Shown one piece after another: positions 34,985-44,759 of a stretch of 64,000 nucleotides of DNA. The notes under the pieces are model-generated. The model had not been told where the DNA came from. It saw only the letters and a list, made by a program, of their open reading frames with translations, and ran no database searches. Origin of the DNA: Hydractinia symbiolongicarpus (Eukaryota; Cnidaria; Hydrozoa; Anthoathecata; Hydractiniidae); the NCBI RefSeq assembly GCF_029227915.1, contig NC_079875.1, positions 12,833,001-12,897,000 on the forward strand, read 5' to 3'. How positions within the stretch are numbered: position 1 is the first letter of the stretch; every line of letters starts with the position of its first letter. A program made the translations under genes and the position numbers.

Positions 34985-35165
34985 AGAAAATACCATTAAG
35001 AAGTAGAAAAGCATAAAAAAGTAATTTTCCGTTAACAGTTTATTTATATATTCTTGCAATAAATATAATTTATTTATAATTTTTGTACCTTGACCTTCTG
35101 AGCAGTCTGGAGAGTAATATTATTGACGAAGATCTTACTTAAGCTGTTTTGCAGCCCCTTACGAA
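34985..35165 (+). repeat. dispersed repeat, paired with 29290-29515
   Basis: Second copy of the block that lies upstream of DBR1, same strand, with the same order of landmarks (CCGTTAACAG, AATTTATTTATAATTTTTGT, CTTGACCTTCTGAGCAGTCT, GACGAAGATCTT). Confidence 0.55.
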
Positions 35166-35169
35166 ATAG

Positions 35170-36225
35170 AAATCAAAAATTATTAATAAACAATCATGCT
35201 TAATTGAGTTAAAAATCGACATGGATGTTAATAATTTAACTTTTTTAGATTTAATGATAAGAAAAAACAACTAAAACAGAAGTTTTTTTAGAAAAAATAA
35301 TCCCATTGTCTCACTTCTCTTTCAAAATAAAGCGTTTTATTTTAGAAAGGCAAGTGAGTCATAGAGGTCATCGTTTTACAGCATATTTTTATAAAATTCT
35401 ATTTGTGATGTTTTTTCCAATTTTCTAAACTATTGGTTTCTTCAGAATTTTCCAAATTTGTCAAATCTGCAAAATTAAGTACACGTGGAAAATTAGAAAA
35501 TTCAGCAATTCGTCAAATTTTAAGCCAGAGTAAGTAGAACGCGATTTCCTTCCCTTAAAATATTCAACTGTCTCCATCAATCATAAAGGATATCAATGTA
35601 AGTGTACCTTGTATGAATACTTCATAACGAAAGTGTAGTTTATTTTGGTAACATTTTTACGCCATTCCTGCAAATTAATACCCGCGAAATTAACCCGCCA
35701 AAATGACTACCATTAAAAAACAACGTGCGTTGTTAAAATAATAAAATGATTTAGTTTTTAAAAAGATAATGTTACGAACATGCAAAGAACAGATGGTAAC
35801 AATTTTCAACTTGCATTGTTATGCATTCTAGCTGTTAAGATTTATGTTTTGAAAATTATACAAAACAAGAGCGAGACAATCTTTTTATTTCCCACAAAAG
35901 ATTTATTCTGTGGGATTCGATGAACTCATTATAAATATTACGAAATCCCAAATGATCAATTACCTTGACTTTACCTTTAAGAAATAAAATAGATCCTGAG
36001 ATTAAGTGAGTTATATTTTGCCTATATAGCTTTCAGAGATACTTATTCATTTTCAATTTCAACCACAACAAAAATATTTTTTTGTTTAATTTTACTAACA
36101 TTGTCATTAAATAATTTTAACCTTTAAAGTTGCGTTCATATAAAAGACCTTTGAACGCTATCTAGGAACCTTTTTAAATTCTTTTAAAAAACTTTATTTG
36201 TTTTTGTATTAATAAGCGTCTAATG
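35170..36225. other. non-coding stretch
   Basis: AT-rich, no supported gene or recognisable element. Confidence 0.45.
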
Positions 36226-36229
36226 ATGT

Positions 36230-36760
36230 CATTATCAGCTAATGATAAGGAGTTAAATCATCAATGTCCCGTATATTCACATTGATATCTGGTGCTGACA
36301 TTAACATTCTAACACATTCAATATATCCACCATGACACGCATAATGTAAAGGTGTTTCATTGAAAATGTTTCGTACATTCACATCAATATGTGGTTACGA
36401 CAACAACAACTTCACACATTCAATATGGCCACCACAAGATGCATCATGTAATGGTGTGTTTTTATTACTGTTAACATTGTTAATATTTGTCACGTCATGA
36501 CTAATTAAAACTTTTAAACCATCATGATGACCATCACCTGCACAGGCGTCATATGCATTCCAGTTGTTTTTTATTTACATCATTCACATCACTACCAGCA
36601 TCAATTGAACATTTTACTATTGATGGTCTGTTGTACCATGCAGCTTCCATAAGCAGTGTAGCTACTTCCACAACCGTCCATCATTTCAACGATATCTGGA
36701 TCATCAATAAGAATTGATTGAAATTTCTTGGGATCACCTTTTTTAATAATTTCAACAATT
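36230..36760 (-). pseudogene. ankyrin-repeat pseudogene related to the RING/B-box/ankyrin gene
   Basis: Minus-strand translation gives, in order, IVEIIKKGDPKKFQSIL, MEAAWYNRPSIVK, IDAGSDVNDVNKK, VLISHDVTNINNVN, TPLHDASCGGHIECVKLLLS, a TAA stop, then PHIDVNVRN, ETPLHYACHGGYIECVRML and DINVNIRD. These align segment by segment with the ankyrin exon at 56637-57096 (for example IDAGSDVNAVEKNK, HDVTNINKA, HFASKGGHIQCVQLIL). Frame shifts near 36560 and 36640, the TAA and a terminal TAG disable it. It seems to carry one more repeat than the intact exon. Confidence 0.85.
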
Positions 36761-36859
36761 TTTAAACACGAATTATATAAATACAAACAGTAATTCGGAA
36801 TAATTCGAAATAAGAATGAAATAAATAAAAAATAGATATAGAATACTGAGTGTCGCATT

Positions 36860-37970
36860 ATGCGTATTCCTACATTTTGTGCTTACTATTCGATAGCAAA
36901 GGAAAAGTAAAAACAAGTTATCCATCCGAAGAAAAGTCATTAAGTATAACTTATCCGGCGATCATTGCCGAACATTTTTCCCTTACTTTTAAAAAATCAT
37001 GTCGTTTTTCCTGCAGCATGTATCATGGGCGTTTTTGACTTATAGGCAATGGCACGTTTTAGTTTTTGTCAAAATTGTAAGTATTTAAAACGACATACCA
37101 AAATTGATGTGATATAAAACCTTGATCTTTATGTTAGTACTGTTTTTGTTTTAAATCAACAAAATTTAGATTTCTTTGTGATCTAAAAAAATGGATAAAG
37201 CTGGACTGCTCTGGATAAAAAAGACATGCCGAACATTACGGTCACAATATTTTTTTTAATACCTCTGTTAAAATTTGCCTAAATATTAAAACTTAAACTT
37301 GAACTTAAAGCATGGTACACAAGAACGAACAACGCGGAAAGTGAGAATCAAAACGTCATTTTGTGTCATGTGAAATAAACTGTCGCGGGGCAAGTGGGTA
37401 ATTATTTCGTATTTTAACGCATGTGTACAACTCTTTCTCCAAATTGTCGGATAAACTATAGTTTATCATATCTAATATTCGAATTTTTATAATTTTTCCT
37501 ACAGCCTATTTTGCACTCAATTGCGCTTTTGTAAAAGTATTAATCGAAGGCGTGTTGTTTTAAACTGGTTCGTTTTCTTCTTACTTTTTAAAAGTCTTTT
37601 CGCGATTTGTAACACTACGAGTTAGTATAATGATACAGGGTTCAAATAAAACAGCAAAAATTGCTATTTTTTCTCTTTTTGAACGGATGTTGAACAAGTT
37701 TTGACAAACTAACAAGAAGAAGAACGAAGCATTTAATATACATTACAACAGGTGAATTATACACTTTGGTTTAAAAGTATATACGTGGAAAAGTTGAAGG
37801 ATATATATATATATAATTTTTTTGCTACAGAATTCTTCGAGTATACTCAAAAGACATTGTATTTTTGGAATATCAGTCCATTCTTCTTTGTCCCAGAAAA
37901 TTAATTATTCTTTATTTACCTGGGTAAGTTCATGTAGGCAAAATAATTATTTCCAAATTATTTATTTTAT
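36860..37970. other. non-coding stretch
   Basis: No gene. A short AT dinucleotide run lies near 37801-37815. Confidence 0.45.
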
Positions 37971-37971
37971 A

Positions 37972-38143
37972 TCTCTATAATAATAGCCGTCGTCTGTCTG
38001 TCTCTGCGCGGACTCCCGCCAAGTTAGAAAATGATGTTACGGAAACACGAATATCAAATGCGATATATTTTTATCCACTTTGTGGCGACGTGTAAATAAA
38101 AAGGACGGACGAACCCGTGGATTTTTCCACCGGCAACGACTAG
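37972..38143 (+). mobile_element. 172-bp Helitron-like element, array unit A
   Basis: Begins TCTCTATAATAATAGCCGTC after an A, with TCTGTCTGTC nearby, and ends GGCAACGACTAG. The 3' hairpin is CCGTGG-ATTTTT-CCACCGG, imperfect. Internal blocks TTACGGAAACACGAA and AAAAGGACGGACGAACCCGTG match units at 2337 and 2461. Confidence 0.75.
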
Positions 38144-38268
38144 TCTATTTAATAAAAGCCGTATCGGTGTGTTCAAAATGGTTGCTCGCAGCTGCATTCC
38201 GGATCTCCCGCAGAGTTGATAATTTGCTAATTTGCTGCCGTGGATTTTTTCACGGATTTAACGACTTG
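38144..38268 (+). mobile_element. 125-bp Helitron-like element, array unit B
   Basis: Begins TCTATTTAATAAAAGCCGTA directly after the CTAG of unit A. It has the GTGTGTTCAAAATGGT block, a CCGTGGATTTTTTCACGG hairpin, and ends AACGACTTG (CTTG instead of CTAG). Confidence 0.75.
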
Positions 38269-38471
38269 TCTCTTTAATAATAGCCGTATTCATTTAAAAA
38301 TGGCTGCACCGCTTCTTTTTTTCGGAAAACCCACAGCGCAGCAGCTGTATTTAAGACTCCCTGCAGAACCTCATTACTGACTATGTGATCAATCACAAGC
38401 CAAATGTTTATGAATATCCAACTATGAAGTTTTTGGCGGCTCCGACATTCTGACAAAGGAATCTAAGCTAG
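38269..38471 (+). mobile_element. Helitron-like element, array unit C (3' end uncertain)
   Basis: Begins TCTCTTTAATAATAGCCGTA immediately after unit B, then AAAATGGCTGC. A CTAG at 38468-38471 could be its end, but no good hairpin precedes it. Confidence 0.5.
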
Positions 38472-38607
38472 CGTGACGGCGGTCAATTTGAAAGCTGTGG
38501 CGTTAGGACTGGTTGGTCTGTTTTTCGATGATCTTTTTATACTTGTATTTGTAATACTTGTAATATTTGAGTTTTATACGTTAACATATTAGGAAAAATA
38601 TATTGTA

Positions 38608-38957
38608 ACGTTTTCTAGCCTTATATAAATCTTATTAAAAACCTATTAACGCAAATTTTTTGTAGATGGGGGAATCCTTAAGGTTGCTAGCTAGCTAGCC
38701 TTATTAAATGTTATTTTTAGGTTTTTATTCAGTTTAGTATAAGTGCCGCTTATCGTAGCCATAGTTATTGTTTCTCGGTATTATCTTCCCCTGTCTGATA
38801 TTTGCTGGACTTAAACTTGGGAATCTACGTAGCTGTTAGCTACATCTGGCCAAAGAGTGAAAGAAACCAAATGCCAGTTGGCTGCAACAAAGTTTTTAAT
38901 TAGTATTTCTTATGCTAAGTACAGATAGATAGCCATACCTTTTACTCTAAAATAAAC
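38608..38957 (+). repeat. dispersed repeat block, paired with 2815-3155
   Basis: Second copy of the block described at 2815-3155, again downstream of a Helitron-like array. It contains a GCTAGCTAGCTAGCC palindromic run at about 38686-38700. Confidence 0.65.
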
Positions 38958-39211
38958 TTTGACAAAAGTCTAAAGTTATTTGAATCAAGGGTCTCAATTA
39001 ACATGAAATGCAACAAATACAATGTCTCAATTACCAAAAAAAAAAAAAATGAGACAAAAAACGATAAAGCGTGTGTAAATATTGACGTCATCATGCCTCC
39101 AATAGTTTTTGCAACAACGAAAAATCTCGTTCTCATTTGACTTATGAAATGGCCATAATTGACAGCCTTGGTTTCCAAGAATTTTGGGCGAAAAGGGTAA
39201 ACAGCAGTTAA

Positions 39212-39700
39212 GGTGGTAGGAAACCCTTTTTCAAAAATTCTTAAATATAAGATATTTGAAACTTTTTTCGATAAAATGTTGTTGCTTTTATTTAAGTAAA
39301 TAAAAATAATTATTTTTTTGAAAAAAAATACAAAATTTTGCCTCGCTTGCCCAGAAATAACTCTAAAATCCAAAAAATTACATGCACGTTTTCTCTTGAT
39401 TGGTTATAGTATTTCAGCTCAAATTTTAACAGCAATTTACAATGACTAAGTTCTTGGAGCTGTGCTAAAATCAAGTTGCGGCAGTAATTATTTCAAAAAA
39501 TATTCCCAATACCGTAAAATTTTATTTTTTGATCAAAAAACGCGACCGAAACCTGGCAGATTGAACGCCATAAAAATAGACATGAAGTTCAGAACAAGAT
39601 TGTAAGAAAACATACATATTCGGAGTCTACGATAAATTTGCTTTAAAACAAAGTAAAATAAAAAATGAAAAAAAATCAAGAAAAAGGGTTTCCTACCACC
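39212..39700. mobile_element. 489-bp MITE with TTAA target duplication
   Basis: Perfect 21-bp inverted ends (GGTGGTAGGAAACCC... at 39212-39232 and its complement at 39680-39700). They are flanked on both sides by TTAA (39208-39211 and 39701-39704). No ORF of its own. TTAA duplication is typical of piggyBac and Kolobok superfamilies. The identical ends suggest a fairly young insertion. Confidence 0.88.
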
Positions 39701-40159
39701 TTAACCTTGATATGAAGGAAGACGCTTAGAATTGCTAAACAATAGGAATAAAATAAGAATGACAGCAAAAACTGAAAATTACTGCGTTTTCTTTTATTTT
39801 TGCCAAATGTTTTGCAAAATTTGGCTAAATTATGACGAAAATAGTTTTGAAGACATTATATCGGTTTGTCTGTTCAGTCTATTTATACAATTGCAGAGGA
39901 TCGAAATTCATAAGAGTTAACTAATCAGGAACAAGCTGTTAAACACAGTGATTTACGTTAATTAATATTTTCCGGACCTAGATGGAAAATAACTAATTCT
40001 TCTGTAGGGATAGCAACCAAATCTTGTCAAAAGTTGGGACGGGATGCTACTTATGTGTGTTATCACATTCTACACTATTGATGGTTTTTTTCCCTAGCCG
40101 TTGTTCTATTTTCTGTGTCAAAGATGACTTCTGCTCCAACGGTGGTCCACAATTTCGTT

Positions 40160-42190
40160 TTTCTTAAGCTATCATGTTCAAGAAATTAGAAACCTTAAAC
40201 AATATTATTAATACTGAACATACAAACCAAAATAATTTCTTTACTAATATCAAACACCAATATGAAGAATCCATTTTGGCAACAATCAGATCGCTAGAGA
40301 AATTGAAGATAAAAGACGCAATATAGTCTAACCACCTACGATTTTATCTGCGTTGTCTTCACAACTAAATAACACAAGATCTTCGGCTTACCTTCAGAAA
40401 ATCTTACACCCTTTAAGCCGTCAGTTGTTGAAAAAAAAGAACCCACCTCAAGCATGTAACACGAAACGCCCTACACCACTAAATACTTGATCTTGACAAC
40501 ACCATCAAATCAAGTGTCCCCATTGATCATATAATATTCACGATACCTGTTATGGGAGGAAATGAGATCGGTTAAAGGCAGACATCTTAAAAAGTTCACC
40601 AAAATTAATGGCAGGTACAAGATTCTGCCAATGCGGGTGTAGACAAGAGAAAATGAATTGTAAATGTCAACTTTTGACATAAAAGACAACACTTTTATCG
40701 AAAGGGATAAATTTCTGTATGACACCAGCTTCAATCCCAACAAAAGAAATAGTTGCCAAAGTAGAAAAGGCAATTAAAGAAGAGGCAGACACAGTAGGAG
40801 TTAAAGTATGCTTCACGCTATAGAATTGCATAACACGAAAGGAACATTTACAAACATATGAGAGACTGCCATTGAAGAATCTAAAGAACAACAAAATCAT
40901 CATCATCTTGTCAACTGACAAGGAAAGAACAATGGTCATTGTGAATACCTGACTATTTTAACAAATATAATGAACACATCACCAAAACATCCCCAAGGAC
41001 CTTGCAAACATCTCAAGAAAGATCCTAAAAAAGTTATTAAACGAGAAGCGACAAAAATCTTTATAGAGTCGACGAAAAGCAGCAAATTTAAAGCCAGTGA
41101 GCATAGCAATAACTCAAAAAAAACTAGATCAGAGAAATGAGCATAGCAGACGACAAATCCATGGTATATGATGTTACATCACTCTAAAAATCCAAAAGTT
41201 TATCCGTCCGCAAATTTTCGTTTTTAATGTGCACAAATGTTTCCATGAAGGGAACTTTAAATATAATCAAACGCCTTATAGAAAACGGAGCTTGGTTATG
41301 CGTTTAATTGAACTTGTATTGATAAAAACAACTTCTTCTTTTAAACAGACGGAGTTGCATGGGAAATCCTACATTGTCTAATAGTTCTAGAAATATACAT
41401 GCAAGCATCTGAGACAACAGTGTTGGTCACATCAAAGAGACTCCTATGGGTTTGATCACAATGGCAGCCACTACTGACAAATCAAATTCACTGTTAAACT
41501 TAAACAAGATGTAAGCATCGGTTTCCTTGACACGTTGTTTAAACGCAAGAATGGTACTATTTCAGTTTCAGTATATCGTAAACCAACAGACACTGACAAG
41601 TACCTGAACTACGAATCAAACCATAAGAAATCTTAAAAAAGCAACTGTCATTTCTTTATGACTGAATCGTGCCAACAGCGTAGTCAGTGACGAGAAGGAA
41701 AGGAAACAAGAGATTGGAAATGTGAACAATGCATTAACCGCAATTGGATTCAATCAGAAAGTTATCACGCAAGTAGAAAATGAAATAAGGAAAAGATCCA
41801 ATCCAGAGTATAGTGAAACATTTATCGCATCAGCATTTCTATCCTTTATACCAGCTTCCATCGAATCTTGCGTCGAGTTTTAAAGCAACACAAGGTCAAA
41901 TGCATTTTTAATTCTGAGGATACACTATGAAGCACTTTGTCTTAACCGAAATACGAGATTAACCTGGAATCCAATGCAAAGATTGCGATGCAGTATACGT
42001 GAAACAAAAATTAAAATATAAGCAACGAGTTCAAGAACATATGCGCGCATCGAGCAACAGATATGTAAAGAAAAACAACTTTGCGGACCCCAGCTATAGC
42101 AGAATTCATCATATTAACTGGGAAGAGAGGAATATCATTAAAAGAGAATTCTGTTTGAAGTTTCTGAAGGCTAAGCTACATAGATTTTAT
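40160..42190 (+). pseudogene. heavily decayed Penelope-like element
   Basis: Broken translations on the plus strand recover a PLE protein in order. There is an N-terminal helical region at 40177-40310 (MFKKLETLNNIINTEH), then LKNNKIIIILSTDKERTMVI at about 40875-40935. FLDTLFKRKNGTISVSVYRK lies at 41520-41590 and PTDTDKYLNYES follows. GIY-YIG-region text CKDCDAVY and KQRVQEHMRA lies at about 41977-42050. The catalytic RT core between 41170 and 41500 is damaged or missing. Many stops and frameshifts. Related by text to the two fragments that follow. Confidence 0.75.
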
Positions 42191-42271
42191 GCAAAATTGC
42201 CAAATATTGCCCTAAAATCCGGTTTTTCCGAATTTCGGGTAAAATCCGGAAAAATCGGGAAATCGGATTAA

Positions 42272-42901
42272 TCACGTATCCAAATTATGCAAAATAATTC
42301 TTCTTAATAGCGTGTCTAAGAAAGAAAGCGTACCGTTCTTCTCGTGTTCAATTGTAAATTGAATCTTCGGGTGCAAATTATTGATATGTTCATGAAATGG
42401 GTCTAGATGTGCTCTTTTTATTATTAAAAAGACGTCATGCACAAATCTTTTCCAAACTCTTGGAGCGTGATCTGCAGTTGTTAAAGCTGTAGTCTCATGA
42501 GCCTGCATATATATTTCAGCTACAACAGAGGATGTTGGACCACCCATAGCCACATCGCCAGTTTGCGTAAAGAAGTTACCGTCAAATAAATACCATGTTT
42601 TTGTAAGTACAATTTGGACCAAGGACATTAGTTTGTCAATAGGGATGCGTGTTTTGTTCTCATACTCATCATCATTTAGCAGTAATTCCCCGATGATATA
42701 TAATGTGTCCTTTATCGGTACATTTGTGTACAGTGAAGTAACGTCAAATGATACCATACACTCGTCGTCCTCGATCCGTATGTTTCTGATAAATTCCGAA
42801 AACTCTTTCGAGTTTTTACAGTGATCACTCTTTGTGTAATTGCTAAGAATGGAAGCTAGGTATTTCGATAAATTATAAAAAAGTGATCCTGTACACGACA
42901 T
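42272..42901 (-). pseudogene. Penelope-like RT fragment with mutated catalytic box
   Basis: A 209-residue open frame on the minus strand, preceded in frame by PVIPIRPI. It contains MVSFDVTSLYTNVPI, GDVAMGGPTSSVVAEIYM and RFVHDVFLIIKRAH, followed by HPKIQFTIEHEKNG and SFLDTL, where it is cut off. The [YF]xDD motif reads FVHD (about 42434-42445), so the first catalytic Asp is His. Lacks the N-terminal part and the GIY-YIG domain. It points the opposite way to the copy at 40160-42190 and abuts it. Confidence 0.85.
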
Positions 42902-42954
42902 GATTGGGCGTATAGGAATTACAGGTTTATGTATTTTAGATGATGATTACGATC

Positions 42955-43003
42955 ATTGCCCGTCGATGACAGCTGTAGCTGTCGAAACGTAGCCTAGAAT
43001 AAA
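42955..43003 (+). other. hairpin at a Penelope-like 3' end, hammerhead-like text
   Basis: CCCGTCGATGACAGCTGTAGCTGTCGAAACGTAGCC holds a 7-bp stem GACAGCT-GT-AGCTGTC between GATGA and CGAAAC. The same layout (CCCGATGATGA...CTCCCGAAACGTGGCC) recurs at about 44079-44114. These resemble the CUGAUGA–stem II–GAAA core of PLE hammerhead ribozymes, but the U after the first C is replaced by C or missing, so activity is doubtful. Confidence 0.4.
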
Positions 43004-43429
43004 CTCGCTTGTTCATGACATGATAATATTTATATTATTTAATGACGATGACTGAACAGAAAAGCGGTAATATTTTTAAAATAATGTAACTGTTGTCTAT
43101 ACATGAAACATAAAAAAAACGAAAGTGTCAAGCATGATGGCATCTTTCTTCATACGTTATGGGTCCCATTTTATGACATTTGGCTCATAAATGGTTTCTG
43201 TCATTGTACTAAAGCTTTTCATTAAACAAAATCAAATAGCTGAACAAAAAAATTTGAGATTTTGATTAATGCGATCATTTTTTGACAGAAATTTATTATC
43301 CCTAAATGCACTGAGCTTTTATCGGGCCTATTAATCGGCAGAATGAAGAGATCAATCTCCCTCCTCCTTTCCTGTACAACTTGTTATAGGCGTTTTACCA
43401 ACACATATACCTGTACTTCCATCGTGTTA

Positions 43430-43585
43430 AAGCTCAACAGTGAATTTGATTTGTCGATGTAGGCCGTTGATGTGTTCATGGAACTCTTCTAGATGAGATC
43501 TTTTGATTATGGCGAATACGTCGTCAACAAATCTCTTCCAAACCTTTGGACGTCTGTCTGATGTGACTGCTGTTGTCAAGGAAGA
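43430..43585 (-). pseudogene. Penelope-like RT fragment with intact RFVDDVF
   Basis: Minus-strand text includes VWKRFVDDVFAIIKRSHLEE followed by FHEHINGLH and IKFTVE. It is the same protein region as in 42272-42901, but here both Asp residues are present. Only about 50 codons survive, and it is joined back to back with the plus-strand fragment that follows. Confidence 0.75.
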
Positions 43586-43589
43586 AATT

Positions 43590-44040
43590 CGACGTGTAAG
43601 AAATGCATTAATCGCAAATGGATACAGTCATAAAGTCATCACGCAAATAGAAAATAAAATGAACTTCGTCGAGTCTTAAGACAACACAAGATCAAATGTA
43701 TTCTTAACTCTAAAGACACCCTAAGAAGCACTTTGTCTAAGCCAAAAGACAAAATAAACCTGGAAGAACAAAGCAATGTTGTTTACGAAATCCCGTGTAA
43801 AGATTGTGATGCATAGTATAAGGGAAACAAAAAGAAAGTTTAAGCAACGAGTACAAGAACATATGCGCGCAGTGAGAAACGGAGATGTGAAAAACGAAAT
43901 TGCGGACCACAGCTGGAGCAGAAGTCATCAGTTTAATTGGGATGAGAAGAAAATCATTGACAGAGAATCCAGAACAACGGCCAGAAATATTAAAGAAACC
44001 ATCAACAGTGTAGAGCGTAACAAACAATCGATCCTCTGAA
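43590..44040 (+). pseudogene. Penelope-like GIY-YIG nuclease fragment
   Basis: The plus-strand frame gives RNALIANGYSHKVITQIENK, a stop, then CKDCDA, ETKRKFKQRVQEHMRA, KNEIADHSWSRSHQFNWDEK and a stop at 44037. This is the linker and endonuclease end of a PLE. The same peptide words occur in the decayed copy at 41977-42170. The PLE 3' hairpin follows at 44079. Confidence 0.7.
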
Positions 44041-44114
44041 ATTATATAAATACATGCTCAACATCATTTTACTTTGCCCGATGATGAAAGAAGGATCTCC
44101 CGAAACGTGGCCTA

Positions 44115-44545
44115 CTAAACTGCCATGTTCAAGAAATGATAAACTTTCCACAGTAATATGTATGAAGTTAGCAGAATCTTCACTTGAAAGTCTTTTTCTT
44201 TTCTAATCAAGACAAATTCTTTTGCGTGATCTATATCAGTAATTGCAGCAACCCACATTGCAAACAAAGATAGACCAAAAATTCCCAGAACTATAAAAAC
44301 ATTGAACAAAGATCTTCCCCATTTTAAATGAGCTCTAGCGTTTGTGACAACTAAACATCGTTCAATTGATATTGTCACTGTTGCTAACCATGAAGAACTA
44401 GCTGGGAATGAGCTGAAAACTTTAAAAGTAACAAAACTTGCTTAATTACTTGTATCCGCCATGATGTAGAAGCCATATATCGGAACAGATATGAGCCAAC
44501 AAAGTAATCGGAAATACTTAGAATAGCGAATAACTTTTTCGTCCT
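44115..44545 (-). pseudogene. class A GPCR fragment (TM2-TM5)
   Basis: Minus-strand frames give KLFAILSISDYFVGS (TM2), a frameshift, FSSFPASSSWLATVTIS then IERCLVVTNARAHLKWGRSL (TM3 and second intracellular loop), and LGIFGLSLFAMWVAAITDI (TM4). A partial next helix follows before the frame runs into Penelope-derived DNA at 44115-44150. It is the clear paralogue of 46770-47612. ERC stands at the DRY position. A stop (after ADTSN) and frameshifts disable it. Confidence 0.8.
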
Positions 44546-44604
44546 GTTTTTCGTCACTTATGATAAGTATGCAGTAAAATGATAAAGGATTCCAATAATA
44601 ACCC

Positions 44605-44734
44605 TATAATAACTGTTTATGAGGGCCATAACGGAGAATATTGACCAACGTTGAAGTATTGCCTGAGCTTGTGAGGACAATACGTGACAGAGGTCAATAT
44701 TTGAAGTTTATGCTTGAAATAAACAGTTATTATA
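44605..44734. repeat. 16-bp perfect inverted repeat pair
   Basis: TATAATAACTGTTTAT at 44605-44620 and its exact reverse complement at 44719-44734, 98 bases apart. A second inverted pair sits outside to the right: ATTATTATCCGGGTA at 44740 and TACCCGGGTAATAAT at about 45117. Probably ends of nested small transposons. Confidence 0.65.
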
Positions 44735-44759
44735 TGAATTATTATCCGGGTACTGCATT

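Noticed and set aside
38942-39373. 143-residue minus-strand frame
   Set aside because: It runs across the left end of the TTAA MITE and is rich in Phe/Lys/Ile as expected for AT-rich non-coding DNA.
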